Assembly (NCBI GenBank): GCA_013389105.1
Contig: JACADZ010000078.1
Span: 62,001 to 126,000, forward strand
Source of the DNA: Parvularculaceae bacterium
Lineage (GTDB): Bacteria; Pseudomonadota; Alphaproteobacteria; Caulobacterales; Parvularculaceae
DNA length: 64,000 nucleotides
Direction of reading: 5' to 3'
Below, one piece after another: positions 9,176 through 18,737 of this stretch. The stretch's first letter is position 1. Each line of letters begins with the position of its first letter. Below the pieces are notes generated by a model. The model ran no database searches and had not been told where the DNA came from. It saw only the letters and a program-made list of their open reading frames with translations. Both the position numbers and the translations under genes were made by a program.

Positions 9176-9198
9176 TTGCGACCGACATTCGGTCGCAA
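9176..9198. promoter_or_regulatory. 10-bp perfect inverted repeat with 3-nt loop upstream of the polyprenyl synthase
   Basis: TTGCGACCGA, CAT, TCGGTCGCAA form a perfect stem 74 bp upstream of the preferred TTG start at 9272, in the 243-bp region divergent from the small membrane gene. No T-run follows, so it is unlikely to be a simple terminator; a leader hairpin or a repressor site fits better. Confidence 0.4.
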
Positions 9199-9271
9199 AG
9201 ACCGCGCCTTGACCGATACGCGGGCTTTCCGCAATGTGACGTTCTCGCAATGCAATAAAGAGGCGACTTCT

Positions 9272-10303
9272 TTGGGACTGGCGGCCGCGACCAATGACGT
9301 CAAATCCGCGAGCGACGGCGAGTTTCGCCTGGCGGTCGGCGCGCTCCGGACCCTGACCGGCGAGGACCTCAAGAAGGTGGACCAGGAAATCACGCATAGC
9401 GCCCGCTCCTCGGTGGGCCTGATTCCTGAGCTCGCCGGCCATCTCGCGGCGGCTGGAGGCAAGCGCGTGCGGCCGATGCTGACGCTGGCCGCCGCACGAG
9501 CCTGCGGGTATTGCGGCGAGGACCACGTCAAGCTCGCGGCCGCGGTTGAACTGATCCATGGCGCCACCCTGCTTCATGACGATGTCGTGGACGGCTCCCT
9601 CCTGCGTCGCGGCCTCAAGACGGCGAATGTCATCTGGGGCAACAAAGAGAGCGTGCTGGTCGGCGATTTCATTTTTTCGCGCGCCTTTGAACTCATGGTC
9701 GCGGCGCGCAATCTCAAGGTGCTGCAGATTCTGTCAGCCGCCTCCGGCGTAATTGCCGAGGGCGAGGTGCTTCAGCTCGCGACCCAGAACAACCTCAGCG
9801 TCACGTTCGACACCTACCTTGCGGTGATCGAGTCCAAGACGGCTGCGCTTTTCGCAGCGGCGACCCACGCCGGCGCCGCGATCGCCGAGGCGCCGGCGGG
9901 CGTTGAACTTGCGTTCAAGCATTATGGGCGCGAGCTCGGGATCGCCTATCAGCTCATTGACGACGCGCTCGACTATTCAGGCTTCGAGGCGAGTCTCGGC
10001 AAGCGAACGGGCGACGACTTCCGCGAGGGCAAGATGACCTTGCCGATCGTCTATGCGCTCGAGCGCGCCGACGCCGAAGAGCGGAAGTTCTGGAAACGGA
10101 CCATCAGCGACGGCGTGCAGCGATCTGAGGATTTCGAGGAGGCGTGCGCGATACTTGCACGGACCAACGCGCTTGGCGATTCGATCGCCTGCGCGCGGCG
10201 CTATGCGCGGCGTGCGATCGACGAGCTTTCCGCCGCCCCCGACAACGAGTTCACCCAGGCGCTGGTCTGGCTGGCAGAAACGTCCGTGCAGCGGGTTTCC
10301 TAG
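9272..10303 (+). CDS. ispB: Long-chain polyprenyl diphosphate synthase (octaprenyl/decaprenyl type)
   Basis: Builds the isoprenoid side chain of ubiquinone by adding isopentenyl diphosphate units. Both aspartate-rich motifs are present: LLHDDVVDGSLLRRG near residue 90 and YQLIDDALDY near residue 220. GGKRVRPMLTLAAARACG is the conserved IPP-binding start. The TTG at 9272 is preferred because AAAGAGG (9258-9264) lies seven bases ahead and the resulting 343-residue protein matches family length. GTG 9236 and TTG 9176 are in-frame alternatives, the latter inside an inverted repeat. Chain length cannot be read reliably from sequence alone. Confidence 0.92.
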   Translation: MGLAAATNDVKSASDGEFRLAVGALRTLTGEDLKKVDQEITHSARSSVGLIPELAGHLAAAGGKRVRPMLTLAAARACGYCGEDHVKLAAAVELIHGATLLHDDVVDGSLLRRGLKTANVIWGNKESVLVGDFIFSRAFELMVAARNLKVLQILSAASGVIAEGEVLQLATQNNLSVTFDTYLAVIESKTAALFAAATHAGAAIAEAPAGVELAFKHYGRELGIAYQLIDDALDYSGFEASLGKRTGDDFREGKMTLPIVYALERADAEERKFWKRTISDGVQRSEDFEEACAILARTNALGDSIACARRYARRAIDELSAAPDNEFTQALVWLAETSVQRVS

Positions 10304-10356
10304 AGCGCCGGACGAAATGCGGTTCACCGGGTCGGACGTTGCCGCGACGCTCCGAG

Positions 10357-11811
10357 TCAGCGGGCCTTTTTCAGATATTTTGCTTCATACGCCTTCACAT
10401 CGCGCCGCAGCTCCGGGAGCAGCAGATAGAGCGCGATGATTTTCGGGATGCACATGCCGAACAGCATGGAATCGATGAAGTCGATGATCGACGACAGCGA
10501 CACCGCCGCGCCCGTCGACAGTATGAGACAGAGCGCCAGCTTGAACCCGACATCCACGGCCTTCGAAGGGCCGAAAAGATAAGCGGCCGCCTGGGCCCCG
10601 TAGAACGCCCAGCTGACGAGCGTCGTGAAGGCGAACAGCATCGACGCGACGAGCAGGAGATAGGGAAACCACGAGAACGCGCTCGCATAGGCGGCCGAAG
10701 TGATCTCGATGCCCTTCTCCGGCGGATTGAACAAGAACGGCTCGTAGGCGCCGGTGACGATGACCACAAGCGCCGTGATGAGGCAGACGATGATGGTGTC
10801 GATAAAGGGTTCGAGCAGGGCGACATAGCCCTCGGTCAGGGGCTCATCCGTCTTGACGGAGGCGTGCGCGATCGCCGACGAACCGACGCCGGCCTCGTTC
10901 GAATAGGTCGCGCGACGGATTCCGTTGATCAGCGCGCCGACGAGGCCGCCCCCGGCGGCGTCGAGGCCGAAAGCGCTCTGGAATATGGTCGCGAACGCAG
11001 CAGGCAGTTTGCCGGCGTTGAGCGCGATGATGACGAGGCCGCAGCCGACATAGAGAATGCCCATCATCGGAACGAGCACCGAAGAAACAAATCCGATGCG
11101 TCTGATGCCGCCGAGGATGACGGCGAGCACCAGGCCGGAAATGATCACGCCGTAGAGTACAGGCGCGTCGACGCCGGTGACGCTCGAGAACTGCGCGTAG
11201 GATTGGTTGACCTGGAACAGGCTGATCGAGCCGCCGACGGCCATGACGGCGAAGAAAATCGCCGCGCCTTTGCCGAGCGTCTTCATCCCGTGACGCGCGA
11301 AGGCGTCCTCGATGTAGTACATCGGCCCGCCGATGACGCGACCGTCGGGCGCGATCTTTCTGTACTTAACCGCCAGCGCGCACTCAGCGAATTTCGAGCT
11401 CATCCCGAGAAAGCCGGCGAGCACCATCCAGAAGACCGCGCCCGGGCCGCCCAGCGCGATGGCGATCGGCACGGAGGCGATGTTGCCGAGCCCGACCGTG
11501 CCGGAGAGGGCCGACGAGAGCGCAGCGAAATGGGAAATCTCGCCGGCCGCCGCCGCGCCGCTTTTCCGATTCCCCGAAACCAGCCAGACGGCATGGGCAA
11601 AACCGCGGAGATTGATGAAGCGCAGCGCAAGCGTCAGGACCGCCGCGGCCGCGATCAGCCAGACGACGACCAGCGGCAATTTTGCATCGCCGACCGGCAC
11701 GGAATAGAAAATGATGGCGCTGACGAAACTGCTGATCGGCGCGAACGCGGTGTCGAGCGACTCGGCGAGGCCGGCGGTGAGCAAGATCATTGTCGAGCCA
11801 TTACAGGCCAT
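10357..11811 (-). CDS. Alanine/amino acid:cation symporter, AGCS family
   Basis: A 484-residue inner-membrane transporter that imports alanine or glycine with Na+ or H+. About ten hydrophobic spans are seen. GTVGLGNIASVPIAIALGGP is the AGCS signature, and ATYSNEAGVGSSAIAHAS is the second conserved block. The ATG at 11811 overlaps the end of the upstream trans-sulfuration gene by 11 bp, implying one transcript; ATG 11790 is an alternative start. Pairing with a sulfur-amino-acid enzyme suggests amino acid uptake plus catabolism, an inference only. Confidence 0.9.
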   Translation of the reverse strand: MACNGSTMILLTAGLAESLDTAFAPISSFVSAIIFYSVPVGDAKLPLVVVWLIAAAAVLTLALRFINLRGFAHAVWLVSGNRKSGAAAAGEISHFAALSSALSGTVGLGNIASVPIAIALGGPGAVFWMVLAGFLGMSSKFAECALAVKYRKIAPDGRVIGGPMYYIEDAFARHGMKTLGKGAAIFFAVMAVGGSISLFQVNQSYAQFSSVTGVDAPVLYGVIISGLVLAVILGGIRRIGFVSSVLVPMMGILYVGCGLVIIALNAGKLPAAFATIFQSAFGLDAAGGGLVGALINGIRRATYSNEAGVGSSAIAHASVKTDEPLTEGYVALLEPFIDTIIVCLITALVVIVTGAYEPFLFNPPEKGIEITSAAYASAFSWFPYLLLVASMLFAFTTLVSWAFYGAQAAAYLFGPSKAVDVGFKLALCLILSTGAAVSLSSIIDFIDSMLFGMCIPKIIALYLLLPELRRDVKAYEAKYLKKAR

Positions 11812-12967
11812 TCAGCGCCTGGTCGAGGTCGCGCCGCAAATCCTCGACATGCTCGACGCCGACTGAAAAGCGCACGAGCGAATCATCGACGCCGAGTTCC
11901 TTGCGCCGTTCCGGCGGCACAGAAGCGTGCGTCATTATTCCGGGATGTTCGATGAGGCTTTCGACCCCGCCAAGAGATTCGGCGAGCGTTGCGAGCTCCA
12001 CTCGTTCAAGAAGGGCCTTTGCGGCGTCGAGGCCGCCCTTCAGCGTGAAGGTCACCATCCCGCCGAAAGCGTCCATCTGCCGGCGCGCGACCTCGTGGCC
12101 GGGATGGCTCTTGAGGCCCGGATAGATGCACTGACCGACCGCCGCATGCTTTTCCAGCCAGGTCGCCAGCTCCAGGGCGTTCGCGGAAGCGCGCTCGACG
12201 CGCAGGGCGAGCGTCTTCACGCCGCGCAGCGCCAGAAACGAATCGAAAGGTCCCTGAATGGCGCCGATGGAGTTCTGCAGGAACTGAAGACGTTCGCCGA
12301 GCTCCTTGTCCTTGACAACGAGCAGCCCCCCGACCACGTCCGAATGACCGGCGATGTATTTCGTCGCGGAGTGCATGACGATGTCGGCGCCGAGATCAAG
12401 CGGACGCTGGCAGAAGGGGGACGCGAAGGTGTTGTCGCACCCGACGAGTAGTCCGCGCTCATGCGCAATCCGCGCGACCGCCTCGATATCGACGATTTTC
12501 AGCATCGGATTGGTCGGCGTTTCGATCCAGACCAGTTTGGTTTCCGGGCGCAGGACAGGAAGAAGACTCTCGGCCCGGGTCAAATCGACATAGGAGAACG
12601 ACAGTCCGGCCGAGGCCTTTCGCACGCGCTCGAAGAGACGAAACGTGCCGCCGTAGACGTCGTCCATGGCGACGACGTGGCTGCCGGCGGGAATGAGTTC
12701 GAGCGCCGTTGAAATCGCCGCCATGCCTGAGGCGAACGCGAAGGCGCGCGATCCGTTTTCGAGATCGGCGATGCAGCGCTCGTAGGCGAAACGGGTCGGG
12801 TTGTGCCCGCGCGCGTAGACGAAGCCCTTATGCGCGCCGGGGCTGTCCTGGGCATAGGTCGAGGTCTGATAGATCGGCTGCATGACCGCGCCGGTGAGCG
12901 GATCGGGTTCCTGACCGGCATGAATGACGCGCGTGGCGAAGTGGGGCCGGTTCTGGCGATCGGTCAT
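11801..12967 (-). CDS. Trans-sulfuration PLP enzyme (cystathionine gamma-synthase/lyase-like)
   Basis: A 388-residue fold-type I PLP enzyme of the Cys/Met metabolism family. VYARGHNPTRFAYERCIA, AFASGMAAISTAL, and the cofactor lysine in HSATKYIAGHSDVVGG (near residue 205) are visible, together with DVYGGTFRLFERV. The last block and a full-length N-terminus resemble gamma-lyases or gamma-synthases more than beta-lyases, but the family cannot be split safely by eye. AAAGGGACCCAA precedes the ATG. It overlaps the downstream AGCS transporter gene. Confidence 0.87.
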   Translation of the reverse strand: MTDRQNRPHFATRVIHAGQEPDPLTGAVMQPIYQTSTYAQDSPGAHKGFVYARGHNPTRFAYERCIADLENGSRAFAFASGMAAISTALELIPAGSHVVAMDDVYGGTFRLFERVRKASAGLSFSYVDLTRAESLLPVLRPETKLVWIETPTNPMLKIVDIEAVARIAHERGLLVGCDNTFASPFCQRPLDLGADIVMHSATKYIAGHSDVVGGLLVVKDKELGERLQFLQNSIGAIQGPFDSFLALRGVKTLALRVERASANALELATWLEKHAAVGQCIYPGLKSHPGHEVARRQMDAFGGMVTFTLKGGLDAAKALLERVELATLAESLGGVESLIEHPGIMTHASVPPERRKELGVDDSLVRFSVGVEHVEDLRRDLDQALNGL

Positions 12968-13106
12968 TTGGGTCCCTTTCAGGGCGGGCCTCGCCCCTCC
13001 GCATGGGGAGCAAGGCTTGGGGCTCGCGGCCTTGTAGGCAGGTCAGCGGCAAGGTTGAAAGTCCGGCGGCCGGCGCGGCGTTAAGCTGCGCCGCCGTGAG
13101 CCGGCG

Positions 13107-13307
13107 CTATTCGAGGATGAATGTCACCTTCATCACAACGCGGTACTCTCGGATTTTACCGTCGGAGATCACAAGGCGCTGGTCCTTGATCCACGCCCCT
13201 TCGATATTCTTGAGGGTCTTGCTCGCGCGCTCAATCCCCTGCTCCATCGCGTCTTTGAAGCTCTTCTCGGAACCCGAGATGATTTCGGTCACTTTGGCGA
13301 CAGCCAT
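13107..13307 (-). CDS. Dodecin
   Basis: A 66-residue dodecin, a small flavin-binding protein that forms hollow dodecamers and stores or buffers flavins. The sequence runs VAKVTEIISGSEKSFKDAM, then TLKNIEGAWIKDQRLVI with the conserved Trp that stacks on flavin, and ends REYRVVMKVTFILE. Length is typical. AAGGAG lies eight bases ahead of the ATG. A second, longer dodecin is encoded at 54083-54340. The 168 bp upstream, toward the 3-hydroxybutyryl-CoA dehydrogenase end, hold no further gene. Confidence 0.93.
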   Translation of the reverse strand: MAVAKVTEIISGSEKSFKDAMEQGIERASKTLKNIEGAWIKDQRLVISDGKIREYRVVMKVTFILE

Positions 13308-13475
13308 GGCTTTCTCCTTCGTTTTGATACGGCGATACTAAACGGCTGGATGAAAAAGTGGAGTCGCCTGCGCGGCGCCCGTCAGCAAGGCGCCGGGCCG
13401 GCGGACTTGGGCGCAGGGACGCGGTGAAGTCCGTCCCGGCGGAGGCCGTTTTTATAATCAGCATACAGAATTGAT

Positions 13476-14354
13476 TCAGCGGGTCGGGACGGGCTTCTCG
13501 CCTGAATAATCGTAAAAGCCGCGACCCGTCTTGCGCCCGAGCCAGCCCGCCTCGACGTATTTCACGAGGAGCGGACACGGCCGGTATTTCGAGTCTGACA
13601 GGCCTTCATGGAGGACCTGCATGATGGCGAGACAGGTGTCGAGACCGACGAAGTCGGCGAGTTCGAGCGGGCCCATCGGATGATTGGCCCCGAGCTTGAG
13701 GCCGGCGTCGATGCCCTCGACAGTGCTGACGCCCTCGTAAAGCGTGTAGATCGCTTCGTTCACCATCGGCATCAGCACGCGGTTCACTATGAACGCCGGG
13801 AAGTCTTCAGACACCGCCACCTTCTTGCCGATGCGCTCGACCAACGCCTTCGCCGTCTCGAATGTCTCGTGGCTTGTGGCGATGCCCCGGATCACTTCGA
13901 CCAGCTGCATCGCCGGGGCGGGGTTCATGAAATGCAGGCCGATGAACCGGTCGGGCCGATCGCTCGCGGCGGCAAGTCCGGTGATGGAAATCGACGAGGT
14001 GTTCGTCGCCATCATCGCGTCCTTTTTGAGGATCGCGGACAGGTCCGCGAAGATCTTCCTCTTGATCGCCTGGTTTTCAGTCGCGGCCTCGATGACGAGG
14101 TCGCAGACCCCGAGCTGAGCGAGCAAGGGCGCAGGACGGATGCGCGCCAGCGCCGCGGCTCGCGCCGATTCGGAGAGGAGACCCTTGTCGACCTGGCGAC
14201 CGAGATTCCTGTCGATTGAATTTAGCGAGGCCGCGATCCGGGGCTCATCCACGTCGTGCAGGAGAACTTCAAGGCCGGCGGCGGCGAAAACCTGGGCGAC
14301 GCCCCCGCCCATCTGTCCCGCGCCGACAATTCCGACGGTGTCAATCGCGATCAT
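13476..14354 (-). CDS. hbd: 3-hydroxybutyryl-CoA dehydrogenase
   Basis: A 292-residue NAD(P)-dependent enzyme that interconverts 3-hydroxyacyl-CoA and 3-oxoacyl-CoA in short-chain fatty acid or polyhydroxybutyrate metabolism. The N-terminal Rossmann motif is [40 protein letters not shown] and [15 protein letters not shown] carry the catalytic His region, and GFIVNR-type sequence appears as [17 protein letters not shown]. The C-terminal helical domain is complete. Stand-alone dehydrogenase length excludes a multifunctional FadB. Confidence 0.93.
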   Translation of the reverse strand: MIAIDTVGIVGAGQMGGGVAQVFAAAGLEVLLHDVDEPRIAASLNSIDRNLGRQVDKGLLSESARAAALARIRPAPLLAQLGVCDLVIEAATENQAIKRKIFADLSAILKKDAMMATNTSSISITGLAAASDRPDRFIGLHFMNPAPAMQLVEVIRGIATSHETFETAKALVERIGKKVAVSEDFPAFIVNRVLMPMVNEAIYTLYEGVSTVEGIDAGLKLGANHPMGPLELADFVGLDTCLAIMQVLHEGLSDSKYRPCPLLVKYVEAGWLGRKTGRGFYDYSGEKPVPTR

Positions 14355-14493
14355 GTCTGCCTGCCGGCTTCATCGCCCGGAAAGTATTGCCCGCGGAGAT
14401 GAAGAACTATTTGCGACAGATGCGCAAGAACCGGGTCGAGCGGGCGCGCCGGAGGGGGCATGTCCAACGGACGCAAAACAAAGGAGCGCGCGC

Positions 14494-14961
14494 ATGTCCT
14501 TCTTAATCCGAGGCCTTGATCCCGGCCTCTTCCGTCATCTCGTCGGCGCTGCCGACGGGGCGCTTGCCGAGCGGCAGGTCGAGCGCCGGATCGCCGACGC
14601 CAAGCCTGGCTTTCCCTGCCGTATCAGTCTTGAGGATGCAGACCCGGGCGACAGCCTCCTGCTGCTGAACCATGAAAGCCATGCGGCGCCGACCCCCTAT
14701 CGCAGCGCCTACGCCATTTTCATCAACGAGAAATCGCGCGAGGCGGCCGTTTACAGGGACGAGATACCGCCGGTCATGCGGTCTCGTCCGATCGCCCTAC
14801 GACATTTCTCCGCCGAGGGCCGTCTCGTCGGGGCGAGCCTGGCGCTGAAAGGAGACAGCCGGGAAGCGATCCTCGCGGCGTTCGGCGACGATCGCGTTGC
14901 GTATATTCACGCGCACAACGCCGCGCACGGATGTTTTGCAGCCGAGGTGCTGCGGGATTAG
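14494..14961 (+). CDS. DUF1203 family protein
   Basis: A 155-residue soluble protein of the uncharacterised DUF1203 family. Recognisable blocks are CRISLEDADPGDSLLLLNHE, YRSAYAIFINEKS and AYIHAHNAAHGCFAAEVLRD, the last a typical C-terminal His-rich block. The start is fixed by AAAGGAG eight bases ahead of ATG 14494; the open frame extends further upstream but over the neighbouring dehydrogenase gene. It ends 10 bp before the convergent zapA end. Function is unknown; the conserved His residues might bind metal. Confidence 0.85.
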   Translation: MSFLIRGLDPGLFRHLVGAADGALAERQVERRIADAKPGFPCRISLEDADPGDSLLLLNHESHAAPTPYRSAYAIFINEKSREAAVYRDEIPPVMRSRPIALRHFSAEGRLVGASLALKGDSREAILAAFGDDRVAYIHAHNAAHGCFAAEVLRD

Positions 14962-14971
14962 CGCCGCCGGG

Positions 14972-15301
14972 TCAGGCTCTCGCGAGGCGGTCCGCCATGC
15001 GCGCAACGCGCTCGGCCGCCTCGGCGACGAGCCGCCCGACGCCGCCGACGGTCGCTTCGTCGACGGCGTCGCCGGCGCGCTCAAGCTCCAGCAGTCGTCG
15101 ACGCGAATCGAAAAGTTCGTCGCAGAGCTGTAGCGCCGCAAGAAGCACGAGCCGTGTCTCGCCGATGTCGCCGAGCTCTCCTGAGAGAGCCCTCACCTGA
15201 CCGTCGAAATAGGCGGCAAGCTGGGTCAGGCGGTCCTCCTGTCCGTTTTCGCAGGCGACCTTGTAAAGGCGGCCGTTCACGACGACGTCGACCTGGGCCA
15301 T
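14972..15301 (-). CDS. zapA: Cell division protein ZapA
   Basis: A 109-residue FtsZ-ring stabiliser. MAQVDVVVNGRLYKVACENGQ and RLTQLAAYFDGQVRAL are the conserved N-terminal globular part, and the rest is a long helix for dimerisation. It is the second gene of a two-gene minus-strand unit (6 bp after the coiled-coil gene) divergent from tkt, an arrangement common in Alphaproteobacteria. Confidence 0.92.
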   Translation of the reverse strand: MAQVDVVVNGRLYKVACENGQEDRLTQLAAYFDGQVRALSGELGDIGETRLVLLAALQLCDELFDSRRRLLELERAGDAVDEATVGGVGRLVAEAAERVARMADRLARA

Positions 15302-15307
15302 GCGGCG

Positions 15308-15541
15308 CTACTCCTTCACACTCGCAAGGGGTTCATTGAGAATCTTCCTCAAATCGGCGATGGCGGCGGAAAGGTCTTCCGAAGCCTCCGCCGCATGTCG
15401 CCGGGCCGCCCGCGCCTGACGCCGGGCCGCATCGACCGTATCGGCGTGATGGGCGAGGTCGGCCAGTCGGTCGGCCAGCCTTTCATCCAGCGCATCGAGC
15501 GCTTCCTTCAGAGCCGCCACCGCCTGTCCGAGATCGGCCAT
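15308..15541 (-). CDS. Short coiled-coil protein, DUF4164-like
   Basis: A 77-residue, almost wholly helical protein: LGQAVAALKEALDALDERL gives clear heptads, followed by an Ala/Arg/His-rich helix and SAAIADLRKILNEPL. It precedes zapA with a 6-bp gap, which suggests a partner role in cell division. The only in-frame ATG is at 15541. The DUF4164 assignment rests on position and composition more than on sharp motifs. The 185 bp upstream to tkt hold the divergent promoters and no other gene. Confidence 0.65.
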   Translation of the reverse strand: MADLGQAVAALKEALDALDERLADRLADLAHHADTVDAARRQARAARRHAAEASEDLSAAIADLRKILNEPLASVKE

Positions 15542-15726
15542 TGCCGTTGCCGGGCGCCTTTTGCTGCCTTGGGGCAGTCTGATGAGCGTCGTCGGCCCTG
15601 TCCAGCCGATGTCGAATCCGCCGCAACGACTTCGACCTGCCCCACCCTTGACCCCCATGGGTCGGATGGGCATGAAACGCGCGGCTTTGCGATCAAGCTC
15701 TAGCCGTCCAATCGGGACCCCCTGCG

Positions 15727-17709
15727 ATGTCAGACGCCGTCCGCGGCGCCTCTTTTCCGGATATGGCGAACGCCATTCGCGCGCTCTCGATGGACGCAGT
15801 CGAAACGGCGAAATCGGGCCATCCCGGCATGCCCATGGGCATGGCCGATGTCGCGACAGTCCTGTTCACCCGATTTCTGAGATTTGACGCAACCGCCCCG
15901 CGCTGGCCCGACCGAGACCGCTTCGTCCTCTCGGCCGGCCACGGCTCCATGCTGCTCTACGCCCTCGCCTATCTCCTCGGTTACGAGGACGCGACCATCG
16001 AGGAGATCAAGCGGTTCCGCCAGCTCGGCAGCCGCACGGCCGGCCATCCTGAGTATGGCCACATCTCGATCGCCGAAACCACCACGGGCCCCCTTGGCCA
16101 GGGCATTGGCAACGCGGTCGGCATGGCGATGGCCGAAGCCCACCTCGCCGCGCGTTTCGGTTCTGATCTCGTCGATCACCACACCTACGTTATCGCCGGC
16201 GACGGCTGCCTGATGGAGGGCGTCTCCCAGGAGGCGATCGCGCTGGCGGGTCACCTTAAGCTTCGTAAGCTCATCGTTCTTTTCGACGACAACGAGATCT
16301 CGATCGACGGACCGGTCTCGCTCGCCGATTCGACGAATCAGCTCTTGCGCTTCGACGCGTCAGGCTGGGCGACGACGCGGGTCGACGGTCACGACCCGAA
16401 CGCGGTCGCCGAGGCGATCGACGCCGCAAGAGCGTCCGACCGGCCGAGCCTCATCGCCTGCCGGACCGTCATTGGCCGCGGCGCCCCGACCAAGGCCGGG
16501 ACGGCGGCGACCCACGGCTCCCCGCTTGGCGCTGATGAAGTGGCGGGCGCTCGCAAGCTCCTCGACTGGCCGCACGCGCCTTTCGTCGTTCCCGAACCGA
16601 TCCTCGCCGCGTGGCGCCAGGCGGGCTCCAGGGGCGTCCCGGCACGCACGGCCTGGGCGGCGCGCCTTGCCGCTTCGCCGAAAGAGGCGGAGTTCGCCAA
16701 GGCGATCTCGGGTGACTGCGCCGAAACGGCGAACGCCGCCGTGCGCAGACTTTCCGCCTCGCTCGTCGCGGCCCCGCAAAAGGTCGCGACCCGCAAGGCA
16801 TCGGAACTGGCGCTCGAGAGTCTCAACGCGGCGATACCCGAGACAATCGGCGGCTCGGCGGACCTGACCGGCTCGAACAATACGCGGACCAAGGGCCTCG
16901 AGACTTTCACGGCCGGCGCCTATGGCGGCCGTTACGTCTATTACGGCGTCCGCGAACACGGCATGGCTGCGGCGATGAACGGCATGGCCCTGCACGGCGG
17001 CGTCATCCCCTATGGCGGCACGTTCCTAGCCTTCGCGGATTACTGCCGGCCGGCGATCCGGCTCGCCGCGCTCATGGGCATACGGACGATCTTCGTCATG
17101 ACGCATGACTCGATCGGCCTCGGCGAGGACGGTCCGACGCATCAGCCGGTCGAACACCTTGCGTCCCTGCGCGCGATCCCGAACCTCAAGGTTTACAGGC
17201 CGGCTGACGCCGTCGAAACAGCCGAGTGCTGGGCGCTCGCGCTCGGAGACAGAGCCGGCCCGAGCGTCATCGCCCTTACCCGGCAGACTCTCGCCCCGGC
17301 TCGGCTAGCCGTTTCGGATGAAAACATGTGCGCCAGAGGCGCTTACATCATCGCCGACGCGCCAGACCCGCACGTCGTCCTGATCGCGACCGGCTCGGAA
17401 GTTGAAATTGCGCTTGAGGCGCAGAAGAAGCTCGCCTGCGACAAGGTTCGGGCCCGCGTCGTTTCGGCCCCGTGCTTTGAACTCTTCGAGGCGCAGCCGC
17501 ATGACTATCGCAGAAAGCTTCTGGGAAAAGCGCCGCGGGTCGGAGTCGAAGCCGCGATTCGTCAGGGCTGGGACGTTTTGCTGCGGCGGCGCGACGCATT
17601 TGTGGGCATGACCTCGTTCGGCGCCTCGGCGCCGGCCGGAGATCTGTACGCGCATTTCGGCATTACGGCGGACAGGGTCGCCGAAGCCGCCAAGGCGAGG
17701 CTCAAGTAG
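15727..17709 (+). CDS. tkt: Transketolase
   Basis: A 660-residue thiamine diphosphate enzyme that moves two-carbon units between sugar phosphates in the pentose phosphate pathway. The TPP motif is [13 protein letters not shown] near residue 158, preceded by [17 protein letters not shown]. The Pyr domain has [16 protein letters not shown] and [17 protein letters not shown]. It is first in a plus-strand run tkt-gap-pgk-fba and its stop overlaps the ribosome-binding site of gap (TAGGAGG). Confidence 0.97.
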   Translation: MSDAVRGASFPDMANAIRALSMDAVETAKSGHPGMPMGMADVATVLFTRFLRFDATAPRWPDRDRFVLSAGHGSMLLYALAYLLGYEDATIEEIKRFRQLGSRTAGHPEYGHISIAETTTGPLGQGIGNAVGMAMAEAHLAARFGSDLVDHHTYVIAGDGCLMEGVSQEAIALAGHLKLRKLIVLFDDNEISIDGPVSLADSTNQLLRFDASGWATTRVDGHDPNAVAEAIDAARASDRPSLIACRTVIGRGAPTKAGTAATHGSPLGADEVAGARKLLDWPHAPFVVPEPILAAWRQAGSRGVPARTAWAARLAASPKEAEFAKAISGDCAETANAAVRRLSASLVAAPQKVATRKASELALESLNAAIPETIGGSADLTGSNNTRTKGLETFTAGAYGGRYVYYGVREHGMAAAMNGMALHGGVIPYGGTFLAFADYCRPAIRLAALMGIRTIFVMTHDSIGLGEDGPTHQPVEHLASLRAIPNLKVYRPADAVETAECWALALGDRAGPSVIALTRQTLAPARLAVSDENMCARGAYIIADAPDPHVVLIATGSEVEIALEAQKKLACDKVRARVVSAPCFELFEAQPHDYRRKLLGKAPRVGVEAAIRQGWDVLLRRRDAFVGMTSFGASAPAGDLYAHFGITADRVAEAAKARLK

Positions 17710-17718
17710 GAGGAAAAT

Positions 17719-18726
17719 ATGGCGTTGCGAGTGGCAATCAACGGCTTCGGCCGGATCGGGCGTCTAGCCCTGCGGTCGATGATCGAGACCGGGCGAAAAG
17801 GAATCGAGGTCGTCGCAATCAACGATCTCGGGCCGGCGGACACCAACGCCCATCTGCTGCAGTTCGACTCCGTACACGGGCGATTTCCAAAAAACGTGAA
17901 GACGACCGCCGAGACCATCGACGCCGGCATGGGGCCGATGAAGGTCTTCGCCGAGCGCGACCCGGCAAAGCTGCCCTGGGGCGATCTCAAGGTCGACATC
18001 GTCTTCGAGTGCACCGGCGTCTTCACCGAAAAGGAGAAAGCGGCCGCGCATCTGAAGGGCGGGGCCAAGCGCGTCCTCATTTCGGCGCCGGCGACCGGCG
18101 ACGTGAAAACCATTTGCTACGGCGTCAATCACACGGCGCTGACGCGCGACGACGTCATCGTCTCGAACGCTTCATGCACGACGAACTGCCTCGCCCCCGT
18201 CGCCAAGGTCCTGCACGATGCGGTGGGCATCGAGCGCGGCTACATGACGACGATCCACTCCTACACGGGCGACCAGCCGACGCTCGACACGCTGCACAAG
18301 GACCTCTATCGCGCCCGCGCGGCGGCATTGTCCATGATCCCGACATCGACCGGCGCCGCGAAGGCCATCGGCCTCGTTATTCCCGAGCTCAAAGGCAAGC
18401 TCGACGGATCATCGATCCGGGTGCCGACCCCCAACGTGTCGGTCGTCGATCTGGTCTTCACGCCGAAGCGCGAGACGACCGTGAATGAGGTCAACAGCGC
18501 CGTCATCGAAGCCGCCGACGGGCCGATGAAAGGCGTGCTCGCCTACACAGACAGGCCCCTGGTTTCGGCCGACTTCAATCACGACCCGCACTCTTCGACC
18601 TTCGCGCTGCCGCAGACGCAGATTCTCGAAGGCAAGCTCGTGCGCGTTCTCGCCTGGTATGACAATGAATGGGGCTTCTCGACCCGCATGAGCGACACGG
18701 CGCTGGAAATGGCGAAGTTCATCTAG
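17719..18726 (+). CDS. gap: Glyceraldehyde-3-phosphate dehydrogenase, type I
   Basis: A 335-residue NAD-dependent enzyme of central glycolysis. [18 protein letters not shown] is the nucleotide-binding start, [18 protein letters not shown] holds the catalytic Cys near residue 152, and [12 protein letters not shown] is the C-terminal signature. TAGGAGGAAAAT precedes the ATG, overlapping the tkt stop. It is followed by pgk after an 11-bp gap. Confidence 0.97.
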   Translation: MALRVAINGFGRIGRLALRSMIETGRKGIEVVAINDLGPADTNAHLLQFDSVHGRFPKNVKTTAETIDAGMGPMKVFAERDPAKLPWGDLKVDIVFECTGVFTEKEKAAAHLKGGAKRVLISAPATGDVKTICYGVNHTALTRDDVIVSNASCTTNCLAPVAKVLHDAVGIERGYMTTIHSYTGDQPTLDTLHKDLYRARAAALSMIPTSTGAAKAIGLVIPELKGKLDGSSIRVPTPNVSVVDLVFTPKRETTVNEVNSAVIEAADGPMKGVLAYTDRPLVSADFNHDPHSSTFALPQTQILEGKLVRVLAWYDNEWGFSTRMSDTALEMAKFI

Positions 18727-18737
18727 CCCGAGCCGCC

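Noticed and set aside
10144-11955. Plus-strand open frame of 603 codons
   Set aside because: Antisense to the AGCS transporter, whose spans and signature are clear; the translation is an Arg/Asp/Glu-rich shadow.
12968-13106. Leader of the trans-sulfuration gene checked for a SAM-type riboswitch
   Set aside because: No SAM-II or SAM/SAH consensus stems could be found; only GC-rich short self-complements are present.
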